Shown in pieces: positions 12,301 to 26,100 of a stretch of DNA of 64,000 nucleotides. Source of the DNA: Conoideocrella luteorostrata (lineage: Eukaryota; Ascomycota; Sordariomycetes; Hypocreales; Clavicipitaceae); NCBI GenBank assembly GCA_032433595.1, contig JASWJB010000230.1, positions 1 through 64,000 on the forward strand, written 5' to 3'. Under the pieces are notes generated by a model that saw only the letters and a list, made by a program, of their open reading frames with translations, was not told where the DNA came from and searched no databases. The position numbers were made by a program, and so were the translations under genes. Within the stretch, counting starts at the first letter, position 1, and each line of letters begins with the position of its first letter.

Positions 12301-15300
12301 AGCACCGATTTTGAGCCAGCCCACGATCCAGCCACTTTTGTCGCTCCCTAAAGTTATCAGGGTTTAAGTGTGATGGGAGCCGCTGTGGCAATCGGTTCCG
12401 ACCAACCAGGGTCGCCTCTTTCGATTCCGGACTGTTCCCAGTGCCTTCCGCTGCGGTGGAGGCGAGCCCATCCGGTGTGTCAGATGAGTCGGCGCGTCTA
12501 CTAGTTACTCGGTACACTATTTCAAATTTAACGTCTCCCAGGTCGACCTGTTCCCTGCGCTGCTAATCTGAAGCTGGACCAACTGGGGATCATAGCAACT
12601 ATGCTTTGACCTCTGCTTCCCGCAAATGATATTCTGTAAACTCGATACGGCTTAGAACCCAATGTAAAACATCTTCATATTCCTGATTAGACAAATCTGC
12701 CCCGTTCAGATTCCCGTTAATTTCCGGGAACAAGAGGTCGTTGCGCAAAATCTTCCGTAAGGAAATCGCTCCGTAGCAAGCAGTAGTAGTAGTGGTAGGT
12801 AATGGTGAAGTTGCCTACACGAGATATCATCACATAACAGGTCTGGAGTAACTAAGTAGTAGGCAAATAGGCATCTTGCTAACTGTTCCATATTGGATAG
12901 AGTTTAGAGTAACACGTATTTGGACATCGGGTGTCGTTGTTGTATGTATTGATGCGTATGTCGCGGGGTCCAGGAGGACCGTGCAATTGACTGCCGGCAG
13001 GTGGCGTTGAATCTACTATGTGAAAGGCTAGCTGCTCTCTCTCATTTCAACAGAGATGATGTTGTACTAAAGACCTTGTTCTGAAGTATGATGCACGTAC
13101 CGAGTGCGGAGAACGGAGTACTCCTATGATTAAATACACCATTGGCTTCCACATCCCATTGCTGATAGGACGTCATGATTTGCAAACCTCTACTCCGGGC
13201 AGAGGTTTTGCAAGGTTTATGCGGCATAATCCGGTCCCAGTCCAGCTTCATCCAAACTAGAGCTGAAGCAATAGATAAACAGGGTTTGTGTAAGTCAGAA
13301 GTCTCTCATACAAAGGAACGGGCCCTTCCGTCGACACCAGTCGTTCACAAATTCATGCGCAGTATCGTCCCAAGTGACATCTACCAGTCGTGACTCATTG
13401 GCGCTTGCCAACCTTTGCAGTTGTGATAGCTTGGTGGGCTAGTTCAATAAAGTACTCGTAAAACACTGCGGATGGAATTACCAATAAATGATGTCGCCAG
13501 CCAGTCATCTTCAGAGCATGCAGGTATGGAGGAAGCCACATGTGCGTCGGCTATGACACCGGACCTGTGAGAAGACGAGAAAAGCATCCCACTTGTTGAC
13601 TGGTTAAACTGCTCCATGCATCGTCCTCACGGTTGACCAAAGAGAAGGTGCAGACCGGGGTTTAAGGAAAGAGGATCCACCTCGAACAAGGATTAGGCAA
13701 GCGCCAGACAAGCATGCATCCGTACTTCTCCGTTCCATAGATCTGTCAGACTGCGCCAAGAGGACAATAGCAGCTCAAAAATATGATATTTGGCGCTGTC
13801 ATCCTTCTGTCGAATGATGATGATGGTCACATCAGCCCATTGACTTTGAACAGGGCGCGGATTGGATGTTGAAGATGTACATTGCAGCAATTCATTTGTC
13901 CTCTCTACCCCAAGCCAGTGCGGGGTGATGATCATTCAGCATCCAGCCCAATAATAGCATGGCAAGTTGGTTTCCTTCGTCGCCTGAAAAAGGGAGCAAT
14001 TTTAACCTGGTTCTAAATCCCTGGCTTGGGTGTATGTTTTGCCCAGTCACCGCGCTTGCGCACATTGTGCGGCTTATACGGAGTGGGATATCACAATATC
14101 ATTGCTAGCTTGACCGCGACACATCATTCGATAACATTGGGATATTAGCAACATCCAAAAAGAAGCAGAATATGAGACATCACTTTGTGGGGTGCGTTGA
14201 CAGATCGTCTCGAGCATTTCCCCATGCACACTCACAGGTTGACGTCGCCGGGATTTGTACCACTTCTGACAGCTGAGCTATTGGGATCACTGTCGAATTT
14301 CCTCATGGTGGTTGTCGTAGTAGCCACAACGGCATAGCATGTCCTGGACCTGATAACTACTGTTTGCAATTTATGCCAGCCTGTTATCTCGCCACATAAC
14401 GGAAGCCTCAAGCACTAGTATGCATAGCAGCTCATTTGGCAAACAATAGCCTCGAAGCCAGGAGCCAAGCATTACAGCCGGGAGCTACAAAAATCTAGTC
14501 TCCGTTCACGGCTGTGTCCCGTCGCAATATAAGCCTGCTGGTGCGGGACGGGGTGAGTGATGGCTGCACGTGTTATTATTTCCGATGCTGGTAGGGACAT
14601 CAGCCGGCGATGCTTCTGCAAAAACACTTACGATACTTAGCAGGCATTGCATACAAACAGGCTCTGGATACCAACAGTCTCCTGAGACAACTTGCACATG
14701 GTATTTTCCCCAGGCGTAAACCCGTCCAACAACCTCGGATGGCGCCAACACTAACGAGGCGAGCTCCCCGTTCCGTCCGCAAGCCACTCTTCTAGTCCCA
14801 ATTTCGCCCCTCCATCTTTTGATCTTCCATCGTGAGAGCGGTGTCCTTCAACCATTTGCATTTGGGGGGACTTATGGGTTTTGATCGTCTCCAACTGCTA
14901 TTAGTCAAACGCAAATCACGGTGCAGTTCACCGTAGGTTAAGATGGTTACCCCATGTTTCTGAAAACTAGGACGGTGGCATCTTTGGATCGGGTGGATAA
15001 GTAGTGAAGTACCTTCCCCTCCAAGACTTCGTATTACACAAGGTGACGATGAAACTCGCCCACAAGCTCTCGCAAGCTAATACAGCCAAACTTTGTGTAT
15101 CATCGAATCCGGAAACTTCTTATCTGCTGTCGATCTACGAGGGGACACGAAACTTGCCGCATTTGTCGTAACGTGCATGAGGGAAGGACCATGCCAAAGG
15201 TAGCGCATCCGAAGAGTGATCCATTCCCGACGAAAGCCGACCTCGAAATCGTATGAGTTCTCACATGTTGAAGGAGCTGCTTTCCAAGATCTGCGATGCT

Positions 15301-18300
15301 TGCATGCGCGACCTACCTTTCGGAACACACATCCACCCTTCTCAACATGCAAGACACAACAAACTATCGAAGACGGTCTTCACTTTACTCTCTTGGTGGC
15401 TTTCCCAAAACTCGTATAAAATGGCGGCATAAACTGGACCGAAGACTGCCACCGTATGATGTACGGAGTACTAGTACCCCATAAATTGTAGTCATTTCTG
15501 GCAAGCATGAACATTAATATCTCTGCAAAACGATGCGGCTCCTACAAGGTCATGCCACAGAAAGCATTCGAGTAGACGACTGAGCGATACCAATGGTCAT
15601 AGTGTAGCTGAATTTCAACGGTCGTTTCGCCGGTATCAATCTGGAAATTCTCCAGTCGATTTTGTGACTCTTTGATGTCAGTTCAAATTGCTTGCCGTCA
15701 CAGCCCTGCTGCAACGTTGAATGAGCTCTGCATTATTCTTCGTCCGCAACGGCTTGGCAGCGGAAGTCGACAGCCAAAATCGACTGGTGGATTTGCATTA
15801 GTGCGCCAATAAACCCTGCACCCATGCTGTCAGAAAGGTACAGAAACATTAGAATCCTCAGGGGCCGCGTTGCTGACTGAAGCTCTTCCATCAATAATAG
15901 GTGCTGACCTGCATCAGTCCTGCATTGGGAGCGGCCGGTATGCAGGAACCTCCCAAACATTGTGCCTTACTAGAGCGGTGCTCTCGGGATAGCATCCCGC
16001 AAAAATTAAATTGAAAATAAAAATCCTGGTGCGTCGTACAACAGGGCCATAAGCCACAGCTAGGAGGATATTTGGGCAAGGGTCCCGCGAACGCTCGAGA
16101 AGGTACTCCGTACCTCAGCATCTGACAAAATGTCAGCACCGCGCCAGCAGTCTAGGCCGGGGGCTAAGGAGTGGCGCCAACCAAAAGGTCTATCTTGTCC
16201 CGTTATTGACTGTAACTCCGAGCTTAACCCACAACATAAAGCCCTCCCGCGTACAAATCGCCAGTCAGCTCAAGCCTGGATCGTCAAAGAAAGTATGGAG
16301 TACGGAGTACTTTCCGCCTCATTAAGGAAAAGTCATCGTTTGCTTTGTGCTGTCGTCATTCGGATGGCTCGGCGGCGAACAGCAGCAGTGCGATACTGAG
16401 CATAGCTCTATCAGGCTTTCGCGAAGAAGCTTTGGCGACATCTGAAGCCTGTTAAGAATACTCCGTAGTACGATGCACGATAGCCTAGAGAGGAAAGGCC
16501 AAGACTTGATAAGGCCAGCCGCGTCACTGGCCCACCAAACGAAACGCTTACAATAGTGCATTAAGATTTGGAAAGCGGGTACAGTTCGTCTTAAGCAGCT
16601 GCTTGGTTATGGCGGCTCGGAGAGAAAGATTGATCGGGATGTCACCGGTGGTCAGCGGGAAGCTGCCGACTTTGTTACATGGTGAACGCAAAAAGCTGAA
16701 GCTCGGGAATTTCCCCCGTCTCTCATCTAGTTCGGTTTTACTGGGTAATAGTGCCTGCTTAACCGAGACGGGGAAAGAGTTACGATAGTCATTTATGCAG
16801 TGGAGTACTCCGTACATGGAAATAGCGTTCGTATGGTAATGGTAATAAAACTTGTGCAGACTGCAATTGAGTCAACAAACAACTCAGAGCAAATTGTCAG
16901 TCCACCGTGGCAAGCCCGTTCACAATTAAAAGACATGGCGATGCCATAATTAGTCGGGAGTTTTGGGATGGCTGTGATCTGCGTTCGGGACGATGGCACT
17001 ATGTGCAACCAACTTCACAGCTGCTTACTAGCAACTCATTTTCAATTAATCGGACCCATTGTACAACGCCACAGCCTGGTGCAGATGATTTAAGCACGTG
17101 GGGTGCTTGACCGAAATATACTGTATCTACAGTGCAGGCTGACATTATTGGTCGTGATTCCATAAGCGTCAATCGTTTCAACAAGACACCTCCCGAACCG
17201 CTCTGATAACATGGTTCGCGAATCATCCAGTCTGTCCATTAATCAGGTGGTTCTTGACTGTGTGTTTATCTGAGAACCCACAGAGGAAGCGGAGCATGGT
17301 ATAGTTATACCATAAGGGCTACAATTAGTACAGTCTCAGAGTGTATACTACTCCGTATTTACTCGCTACATCATCTGAGAGCTGACGAAGCGGGTAGTTT
17401 ATATGCGTCGCATAGGCAGCGGCACAATTTCAAGCATCTCAGACCTGAAACGTAGCTTGGATAGCTTGGATGGTTTGTGCGTGAGGATGGATGGACGGAA
17501 TCTACTCCGTACATGGTTACTAGTCAACTACGTGCTGGCTAGTACATGGTGACTCTGTCTGGACGGAGCAGCTACTCTGCAACTATGCATTTCCACTTAT
17601 ATGCTCCATACACATAGTACTCCGTGACAGCCTGGTAATTAGTTGATGCAAGCCACCAAATTCAGATGACGGGCTCTAGAACAACGAACCGAACTGTGGT
17701 ACGGAGTAGAGTTCTTCCATTGTACGCCATATGGACAAGGATCACCCCCCGTCTCCGATGTTGCGGCCCCTGCATTTGTGGCTTTCCGCGTTTGAAAGCA
17801 CAAGTGACTTGTGTACTCCGTAATGTCATCTAGGAATGACTTGCCCTGGGTTCATCCACGGACCGGGTAATTGCTGCAGCAAGATTCACATTTGGCGGAA
17901 TCATCCCCCTTATTCTTCATGAGACGTCAACAGTTTTGGTCAATTGATAATGGGGCCGTATTACCGCCGCGCGCAAGAGTTGGTACGAATTATGAATTCT
18001 CAATTCATGACGACCTACCACCTGCTCCGTGCCATCCATACCCACGGGCCTTTGCTCATCTAGCCGCGAGTCTGTGAGCACAATATGCAGCACAATTATT
18101 TTCTTTCCCAGCAGCCCAGGAGCTGCAAACTACTCCATAAACAAGTCCCCATCGTGAATTTACTGTCGGCCGAGCGCAGTACACTGAAGAACTCCATCTT
18201 GTCGCTTGTTCTGAAATTACCTGACCCTTCGCACAGACATTCAGTGTCCACTGTTTCCATCTGTTGCATGGCATTCACCACTCTATATTCGTACGTACAT

Positions 18301-21064
18301 ACGGAGTACATGAGCTCGTTAATACTTTGAACAAAATATGCCGGCGGTGCAGTTGACCTTGATGGGACGTACGGAAACGGCGGTGGACGCAGGTGAGAAA
18401 ACGGTCAATGCCAGTGAACTGAGCTGAGTCCTCCTCTTGTCACCATGTAATGACAACCATGGATGCAGCAGTCTCTGCTTTTCGGTTCAAAAGTGTCGAT
18501 CTCAACCTAGATGACAAATCCCAGACCTCGGCAGTGGACGCATCCGCATGCCACAACACTCACTCGCCAAGCACTTTGATGGAAATGACACCGCCCACAT
18601 ATACAACAGCGTTAGCCTTTCAGATTCCCCGATGAATTCAAAATCAGAATGCTCAGGAAGTGAATTTCGCGGATTCCCTATACATAAAAACTCGGGATAA
18701 GGTGATCCGCTAGTTATTAGAGAGGATCCGTGGACTCTTGGAGAGGGGGGGGGGAGGGGGGCACCATCACAGCCTTCGGCGGGAGTGACATTATTAGCCC
18801 CTCCCCAGTTCCGACACACAAAAAGACGGCATTAGATCTCCCTATCTCAACAATCTTTTTGCTGCGGCGCCGGGATGTGGAGCTGCGTTGGAACACGGCG
18901 GTTTTGGCTTACTTGGGGTATCATGTCCGAGGGCGACGGGCGATGGGCGATGGGCGATGGTTCGCACCCCCTTCCCACAACCCACATCCCACACTCGTTT
19001 CGGGGGGTCGGGATAGACGGGTTGGGGATGAATGACTGAAAAGTTCGACCGGGTGGCTCATCAAGCGAGATGGCTAAACTTGATACTCACTTAGTTATTA
19101 GATATCAGGCTGAAGGGAACTGAAGGGGCGGCATCAAATCCAGCTTAGGGTGGGGTGCTCCAGGTTCGCTCAAAATTAAGAATTGAAGGGGCAAGAAGGT
19201 TTATCGGTCGAATAGCCTGCAGAGACATTCAGGGGGGCTGGTTTCTGTGATTGTTTTGTTAGCGGAAGCTTGCTTCCGCTGACAAGTTCCGCACAAGATT
19301 GACACAAGGGGGTTGGTTGTTGGGTTGTAAGTGCACAACAACAACGTCATGTGACAGAGTAGAGCAGCACACTGCTCATTCATAATGTTCTTGCGCTGTA
19401 TTCCCTTGCTGGTAAAACTAGACTCCAGTTATCATTCTTTATACGGACTACACGGCAAGAATTTACGCGGAAATCCATCATCAAAGCCTGTCTATGCCGC
19501 AGCCCAATAACACGAGGTAGCTTTACAGTTAGTCTTCCGGTTTGACCGGGTGAACACTCATGCTAAGCCTTCGCCTCTAAGTATCTACACGGGGAAAACG
19601 GACAAGAATAAGCAACATAACCTATGATGATCGATCTTTATGCAGCCATCCCTTCTTATCAATCAAGGAAACACTTCCCCAGAAGCAGTCCCGTGAACGA
19701 TAAAAGCACGCGCAGCTCCCTATAATTGCAAACACTGCCACCTTTGGAGCCGGCTCTCAAACATTGTACAGTTGTTATTCAACGTACCCCTAAGTTACGA
19801 CTCTGGCCGCGCCAGCGGCGTAATCATAAAGCCAGCGTATCTCTATAATACAACAAACGCGGTAGGCTATTTTGGGCCCAAAGAAGCCGAACTACGGCTA
19901 TGTTCAAGTGTGCTACGTGGATTTATTATCCAGAACATGACTTTCGCCTTCCCAGCAGTCCTGTAGTTAAACCAGCTTCCGTTCTCCGGGCCTGGTAATG
20001 TTGCGCCAGGTGTATTATCGGCGTGTACCCTCGTCGATTTTATGATACACCGCCGATTTTGACCTTTTCCAGTCCGTTCACTCCTCCGTCAAGCCAACCC
20101 GGAATGGTCAATGAGATGGGAGTATCATAACGGTTCTATCCCTCCATGGGTCTAAAAGATGGTACTCCTTTTAACTAAACGGGTAGGATGTCCATCAGGG
20201 GAGCTCCTGGTACGGGTATAATGCCTTCACGTTAATTTAGTTCGGGGTTTTCTTCTTCGCCACAATTGGGTAGCACGTTTAAGAGTCTGCTCGGCTCAAG
20301 GGAACTTGGAGTACATAGCGAATTTATTGCTTTGTTTTCAAACTCCCAGAGAAGCTACCAGTTGTCGCGTACTTACTTCCACCATGTGGCAGCTCCATTA
20401 TCATCGCTAGCTTACAACGTTTTAGACTTCTGAAATACTCTACACGATTCTTGCTCCGCCAAAAAACCATACATTGAGAATATACTCTGGCAGAACATAT
20501 TCCACCCAACCTCGCTCTGTTGTCGATGACGATGGCGTCTTTGTTTCTGCCGTCTCGTCACCATGTAGTAGTGAGTTATAGGGTAGTTGTGCCCCCACAG
20601 CCTTAACTAACGGCATTTTGTCACTGCGGTTTCTCTTTCAATTATGCAAGCCATTTGGAAGATACAATTTAATATATAATAACCCCCACCAGAAGAATGC
20701 TTGGATCATCGAGAGCCTTGTGGGAAAGGAATAAGCTTGCAATGGTTTGCCGGGCTGTGATGTCATGTGAGACTTCCAAATTCAACTATGTTGTACCTGT
20801 ACCACCCCTCTCCCCACAACCAGCGGCAAAACTTCAGATAGATGTTGGTGAACAAAACTCGCGTCCACCGCCAAGTGCAAGCAATCCGTCCTGCCACAAG
20901 TGAATCAAACCAGGCTCACAGTTATCCTGGTTCCTAGCATTCATCTCTATCTTCCCATAGAACCGACCACCAGCCTACCTGGTTACCGCCTGGTTACCGC
21001 CTTTCCTGATATCGCCATATGAAAGAGCAGTGAACTAGTGAGATATCCAACACACCGACCCAAC
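9306..21064. other. gene desert of about 11.8 kb
   Basis: I found no gene with family resemblance, sustained coding frame or coherent splicing. Frames of 60-270 codons on both strands overlap one another and several are built on copies of the TACGGAGTA motif, so they are unlikely to be genes. The stretch carries 14 exact copies of that motif (10122-18308) and a few tiny tandem repeats, such as a 7-bp GGCGATG unit near 18936-18960 and a duplicated 12-mer CCTGGTTACCGC near 20977-21000. Unannotated short secreted-protein genes or non-coding transcripts cannot be excluded. Confidence 0.5.
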
Positions 21065-22055
21065 ATGTCAACCACGAGCACAACCACGACCATGACTACC
21101 TCCCACGATCTCCTCCTCGCAACAGGCTCGTGCCCGTCAGTTATCCGCATCAGAAACATCCAATCCACCATCCAAGGCCCCAGCGACGCATGGGGCCGCC
21201 CCAACCGGCCTCAACCCATCTCCGTCTCCCTCACCGTTCACCTACACCAAGCCTTTGGCTCAACGTCTGCCTCCGACGCCCTCGCCCCCGACACCATCCA
21301 CTATGGCCTCCTCAGCAAAGCCGTCCTCGCGACCCTCTCCCTGCTGGATTGTCAAAAGTCTACCCGTAAGAGCCTGTCCCTCCGGGACATCCTGGAGGGT
21401 ATCTGGACCGACCTCACCGGCCAGGATACACTCAGCGGGCCAGTGCGTTACCGCGGCAATGGCGCGCCCTTCCTCCAGCTTGAGTTTGTGAGGAGCCTGC
21501 AGGTTACGGTCCACCTGCCCAAGGCGACTCTTCAGGGCGGAGGGGTAAGTTTAACGACCACGGGGGTGTTTGAGCAGGGCAAGCTGGTCATGAGAGGTTC
21601 GGCGCTGCGGCTGCATGAGTTGAAGGTTCCGGTCTTGATTGGCGTGAATGACAACGAGAGGGAGGCGAAGCAAGGTGTTGTTGCGGATGTGTCTGTGGAG
21701 AGGTTTGATGAATCGAGTGATAGTTATCATTACTTGGAGAGGGTTGTTGTTCAGGTATGTGACACGCTCCGGTTTATGATATGATCGCTGAGCGGCACCG
21801 TGACTAACGAGGATGACTGGTGCTGTCTAGGCAATGTCGGAGTCGTCGTTCGAGACAATTGAGGCTTTGGTGGCGGATCTGGCTATTCACATGAAGGCTC
21901 ATTTGGCAAAAAATCACAAGGCACCTCTTGATGGGCACGGATGGCATCTTAAGATTGCAGTTGAGAAGCCTATCGCTGTTGTGTTTGCGGATGCGCCGTG
22001 CGTAGAGTTGAGGATCAACACGAACGATGTTGACCTAACCAAAGTTACAACTTGA
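21065..22055 (+). CDS. dihydroneopterin aldolase-like protein with two FolB-type domains
   Basis: Two exons, 21065-21754 and 21831-22055, with donor GTATGT and acceptor GTCTAG; 304 residues. The ATG at 21065 follows an in-frame GTG at 21038 and has a suitable context (AACATGTC). Two halves each resemble the FolB/dihydroneopterin aldolase fold: the first starts at about residue 20 (VIRIRNIQ... RPQPISVSLTVHL...), the second at about residue 190 (LHELKVPVLIGVNDNEREAKQGVVADV... FETIEALVADLAIHM... VEKPIAVVFADAPCVEL). In fungi the aldolase step of folate synthesis is usually done by the N-terminal part of the trifunctional FOL1 protein, which also carries two such domains. Here no pterin pyrophosphokinase or dihydropteroate synthase follows, so this is a stand-alone paralogue or a split part. 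Activity is inferred only. It converges on the DUF3605 gene, about 350 bp away. Confidence 0.8.
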
Positions 22056-22406
22056 ATGCTCCAATCTATCGATGCAGCAAAGGTGCATACGCATGTACCT
22101 ATACACAAAAAGTGTGATATGGCCAAAATGAAACATAACAAGTAAAACAAGCAAAACAAATAAAAATTGCCTAATTTTGAGCTGAAACAATCTGCGGGTA
22201 TCCTGCCAAAACTGCACATACTCTAAACATAGTACACAATAGTCTACGCGGTTTACATCATTATCATGACTGTCTGATCTAAATTCCCATCTAAGTTCCA
22301 TCTAAAAGTCTGAATCATTCTACGCTTGTAAACTCCATTATGAATCCAAGCAGAAACACCAGTGTAAAGTAAAGTCAAGCCAAGTAAAGCAGCACCGTCA
22401 ACTCCC

Positions 22407-23144
22407 CTAAAGCTCAGGCTTTTCACACTGGGGCACATCGCCATTGGTAATTTCACGAATAAACTCAGGGTCGGGATCATACATCATGACGTGGAAGTGC
22501 TCAACGGCGTGGATAGATTTGAGAGCCGCCCAATTCTTGAACCACATCACCTGAAGTGAGGCAGCATTAGTACTGTTTCATCCTCACTAGTGATGCCATC
22601 AGACCCCGAGACTTACGTTCTTAGCAGGAAGTCGTGAGCGGAATGTCCTGGTCACAAAGTCATCGATTTCCGCCCTGGCCTTTTCGGTCAAATCGCCGTT
22701 CGTTGTGTTGGCCTTCAACTCGAACTTGGTCCAGACGACCAGATGAACGATGCGCTTGTCGAGACCATATGGCCAGTCGTTCCACAGAATCTTGATGTCT
22801 TCCGCGTACTGAAATGGTGCACCTCGTGCCTTGATAGGTTCTTGCCAGCGCAATCGCTCCTGCAGGACAAATGAAGCGATGCTGCCATACTGCTTGGCCA
22901 ACTTGTATGTGAAAGCCTTGTACCGTCGTAGCTCAGACGGAATCCTCTGAAACAACTCGAGCCTGTTCTCTCGGATGATGGCGCTGACTTCCTCCCACAT
23001 TAAAACTCTAAAAGAGGCGTCCGGCATACCGACAATGCGCTGGTCCTTTTCATTGAGGCCGGCAAGAAAAGGAGGACAGTCAATCGTCATTTCATGCAGA
23101 GGACAGTTGACCTGCCAGTAGGGAATGAAGTCGACGGAGCCCAT
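22407..23144 (-). CDS. DUF3605 protein, N-acetylglucosamine-induced protein 1-like
   Basis: Two exons, 23144-22617 and 22550-22407, with donor GTAAGT and acceptor CTTCAG; 223 residues. The product starts [15 protein letters not shown] and contains [30 protein letters not shown], a segment ending [22 protein letters not shown], and an exon 2 with [20 protein letters not shown]. This layout is typical of the fungal DUF3605 family, whose Candida member GIG1 is induced by N-acetylglucosamine. The family has no defined catalytic activity, so no reaction is assigned. No signal peptide or membrane segment is seen, suggesting a soluble cytosolic protein. Length and ends match expectation for the family. 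Confidence 0.85.
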
Positions 23145-26100
23145 CGTTATTTAGGGGAGAAAGGAGAGACTTCGATGACACTCGTAGGACCTTTCAGAAG
23201 CTGCTGTGTGAATGTAGCAACAACCTACAACAATAATTCCTCCGAGTGTGAAAAAGTTGATGGTTTGCACTTGTTGAGCCGTGATGGCACGTCTTTAGAA
23301 ATGAGCCTGGTATACGGGTGCAAGAACGCGCTTGGATGTGCGTCCAGGAATGAGCCGGTCTCTGTCGTCTAAAACAATGGAAGTGGAGATACGAAACGGA
23401 ACAGATCAAGACGGAAAACAGACGAACACAAAAGAAGTATTGCAGAACAATGACTACAGTCAGGACTGACTGCTCAGGTCGAACTTCATATCTGCTTCTT
23501 CAGCAAAATCTAGCAGCCAAGACTCCACATGGAACGGAACATGAATGCACGCTCCGATGTTACGAGTCCCACGATACGATCTATTGGGTCTCAAAGAAAC
23601 TCGACCCGACCCGGCTCGACTCGACCGCGACGAAGGAGACACAAAAAGGCAGATGGGAGCTAGATCGGTTATCGGCAGGACCCAATTGAGTCATGCGACA
23701 AGGCACGAGCAGAAAACGATAGGCGGAGATGCCGTTTCTTAACAGACTGCGGAAGCTAATGTTAACGATTTGTGAGCAAAATGTGCCTGCCACCGGAAAG
23801 CCGCTGCAAGCTCGCGGGAGGGTAGTCGGATGTAACGTTGATTCTGACCTTGTTGCCACTGTGAATTGTAGCCTCCTCCAGTGGAGATAACGGGACTCGA
23901 GGCACTGAAACAACATTTCAGGACTGTCAGATAGACGGATGGGCTCTGGCGCCGGGCCATGTTCCTCGGAGTAGCAGAAATAGGAAGTGCTTGGCCTTCT
24001 GGTATTTCATTGAGCGACTTGACTTTCACGGTTTCTCGTCAGATTCAGATTGCGGAGGGCAGGACTGCGGCTGGAACACACCAGTGCTTTCCCCACGTGT
24101 CATGGATACGTTTTCGATACGGCGGTTCTCACACACCAGGACAGGCCAGAGCATTGTCACCATCACCCGACGACAGCCGGTGAAATGAAACACAGCTATC
24201 AATGGTGTGCGGAGTACGAATTACGATGTACAGAATATCATATCTCATGGCGCTCTGTACTCGGCACGGTCGCTAGAATTTGGGGCTTCAGGCGGTGCAA
24301 GAAGTCACTTGAACCGCACACCGGGATCATGCCTAGGTACGGAGTACTTGAATCATGGACTCAACTATGAGGGACATTTATTACCCAGGGCAGGTACGAG
24401 CATCAACATGCTACTTCAAACATCAGGGGCATATCGTGATCATCAAGCGTTGGAGTCAACGGTTAATAAAAGGTAGTGCTCCGTCCCACGCACTCGTTCG
24501 TCTCCTTTCAGTGTGATACGGCCCGCGGGTACTCCGTACTCCCGTAACATATTTACGCAATTCGAGGACCATCCTGTCCATCTCGCCTATTTCAGGTATT
24601 TTCAGGTTCGGCATTTTAGTACTATTACAATGAGACTCGACGACAAGGGAGACACAACATGCTCAGCACAGCCCCAGTAAATCACGCACAACCAAGGTAA
24701 TATTCGACAGCCCCTGAGATTTCAATGGTGTCAGTCGTCTGATCTAGGTGCTTAGGTGCACTTGCTTACAGATAAGTTCATGCGGCATGCACGGAGTTGC
24801 ACTGGGCAGCGATTAATCAACGATGTAAGATATGCAGTGCTGCTATGAGGAAGCAAGCAACACTCCTGAGCGCCACACTGGTTCATGATAAAACTGTTCT
24901 ATTTTTACAGCTGGATCATACCGTGATGGATGGGCTCCATGCATAGTTCGAGGAGAAGGCTGATAGTTATTTGTTGGGCCCTGACTTGCAGGGTACCATT
25001 GTCGAGATCGAGAAGTCCACAAAGCTAGTGAGACCAGCAGGGAGCCTAGCGCTCAAGGTATAAGTTTTGTAGCGTGTATTCATTTAAAAAGAAATTTTTT
25101 TTAAAAAAAAAATGATGTAGAACAACTCCGTACTCCGTAGTTAGATGGTATCTACGGAGTACGGATGCAGAGCTGAGACTTTATTGGTTCTGGACCAATC
25201 CGAACTTGATAACGAGGGACAAAAACCCCGACTTGGTTCGCAGACATCACACCTTGGTTGGCTTTGACTCAGGTACCGTTGCGCTATCTGAGTCGCACAA
25301 AGCGGACTATTTAATCACATTGGGCCCCCTGGAGAGCTGCAAGTATTGTCGCCATGCTGTGCGATTATGCAGTCACACACACTGCCTTGTTCACGCGGAA
25401 TATCACGATCCGATCCGAGAACTGGACTGTAGCTTGATGTGATAACAACGCGCAATACGGAGGACAGCATGGCGGCTCCAGCTTCTCCGTTTGCTGATCC
25501 CGTTGGCTCAGCACAGATGGCCCGACAAAGCTCAGTTATTGGACCGTCATTCAACTTGGCTGAATATTAGCTAGTACTAGTAGATGTGCGATAAAACGGC
25601 CCCATGCTTGTGCAGCTTAGTGGGGATGTGGCAGAGTTGGGCATTCTCGATGAGATGGAGAATGAGCATAATTGAGATGCGCATTGCGGTGAAGAAGTGC
25701 AAAAGCAATCAAGCTTAAGCGCCTGACTAGATACCAACGAGGACTCAAGCTGGTTCAAGTTGGTCAATACTCGAAGTTTGGGACAAGCCCCATACTGTGG
25801 AATAGTACCCCGTACTCGGTAATAATAATTCAGAGTATGGGAGTGCTGAGTTTAGAGTATCTTTTGTCGATTTGCCTGCCTCCGGTTATTACTATACAGT
25901 ATGCTACAAATGTACTCCGTAACACGGCAACCTATCATCGAGGTATCTTCAACATACACGCAACACTGCCATGAAATGCACGCTGGCCTTGCATTCGCTG
26001 CTACCCCTCACTGTCGTCACAATCTTCTCAACTGCGTCCTCTCCTGCTCCTCATGTATGGCTGGTGCTGTTGCGTTACCGCCAAGATCATCTGCGCCTGC

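Noticed and set aside
15733..16139. Two overlapping minus-strand frames with a possible intron
   Set aside because: One frame reads through a TACGGAGTA copy and the joined product is short without recognisable features.
25127..25165. Hairpin as a transcription terminator
   Set aside because: Intrinsic hairpin terminators are not used by RNA polymerase II, and no gene ends here; the 9-mer pairing explains the structure.
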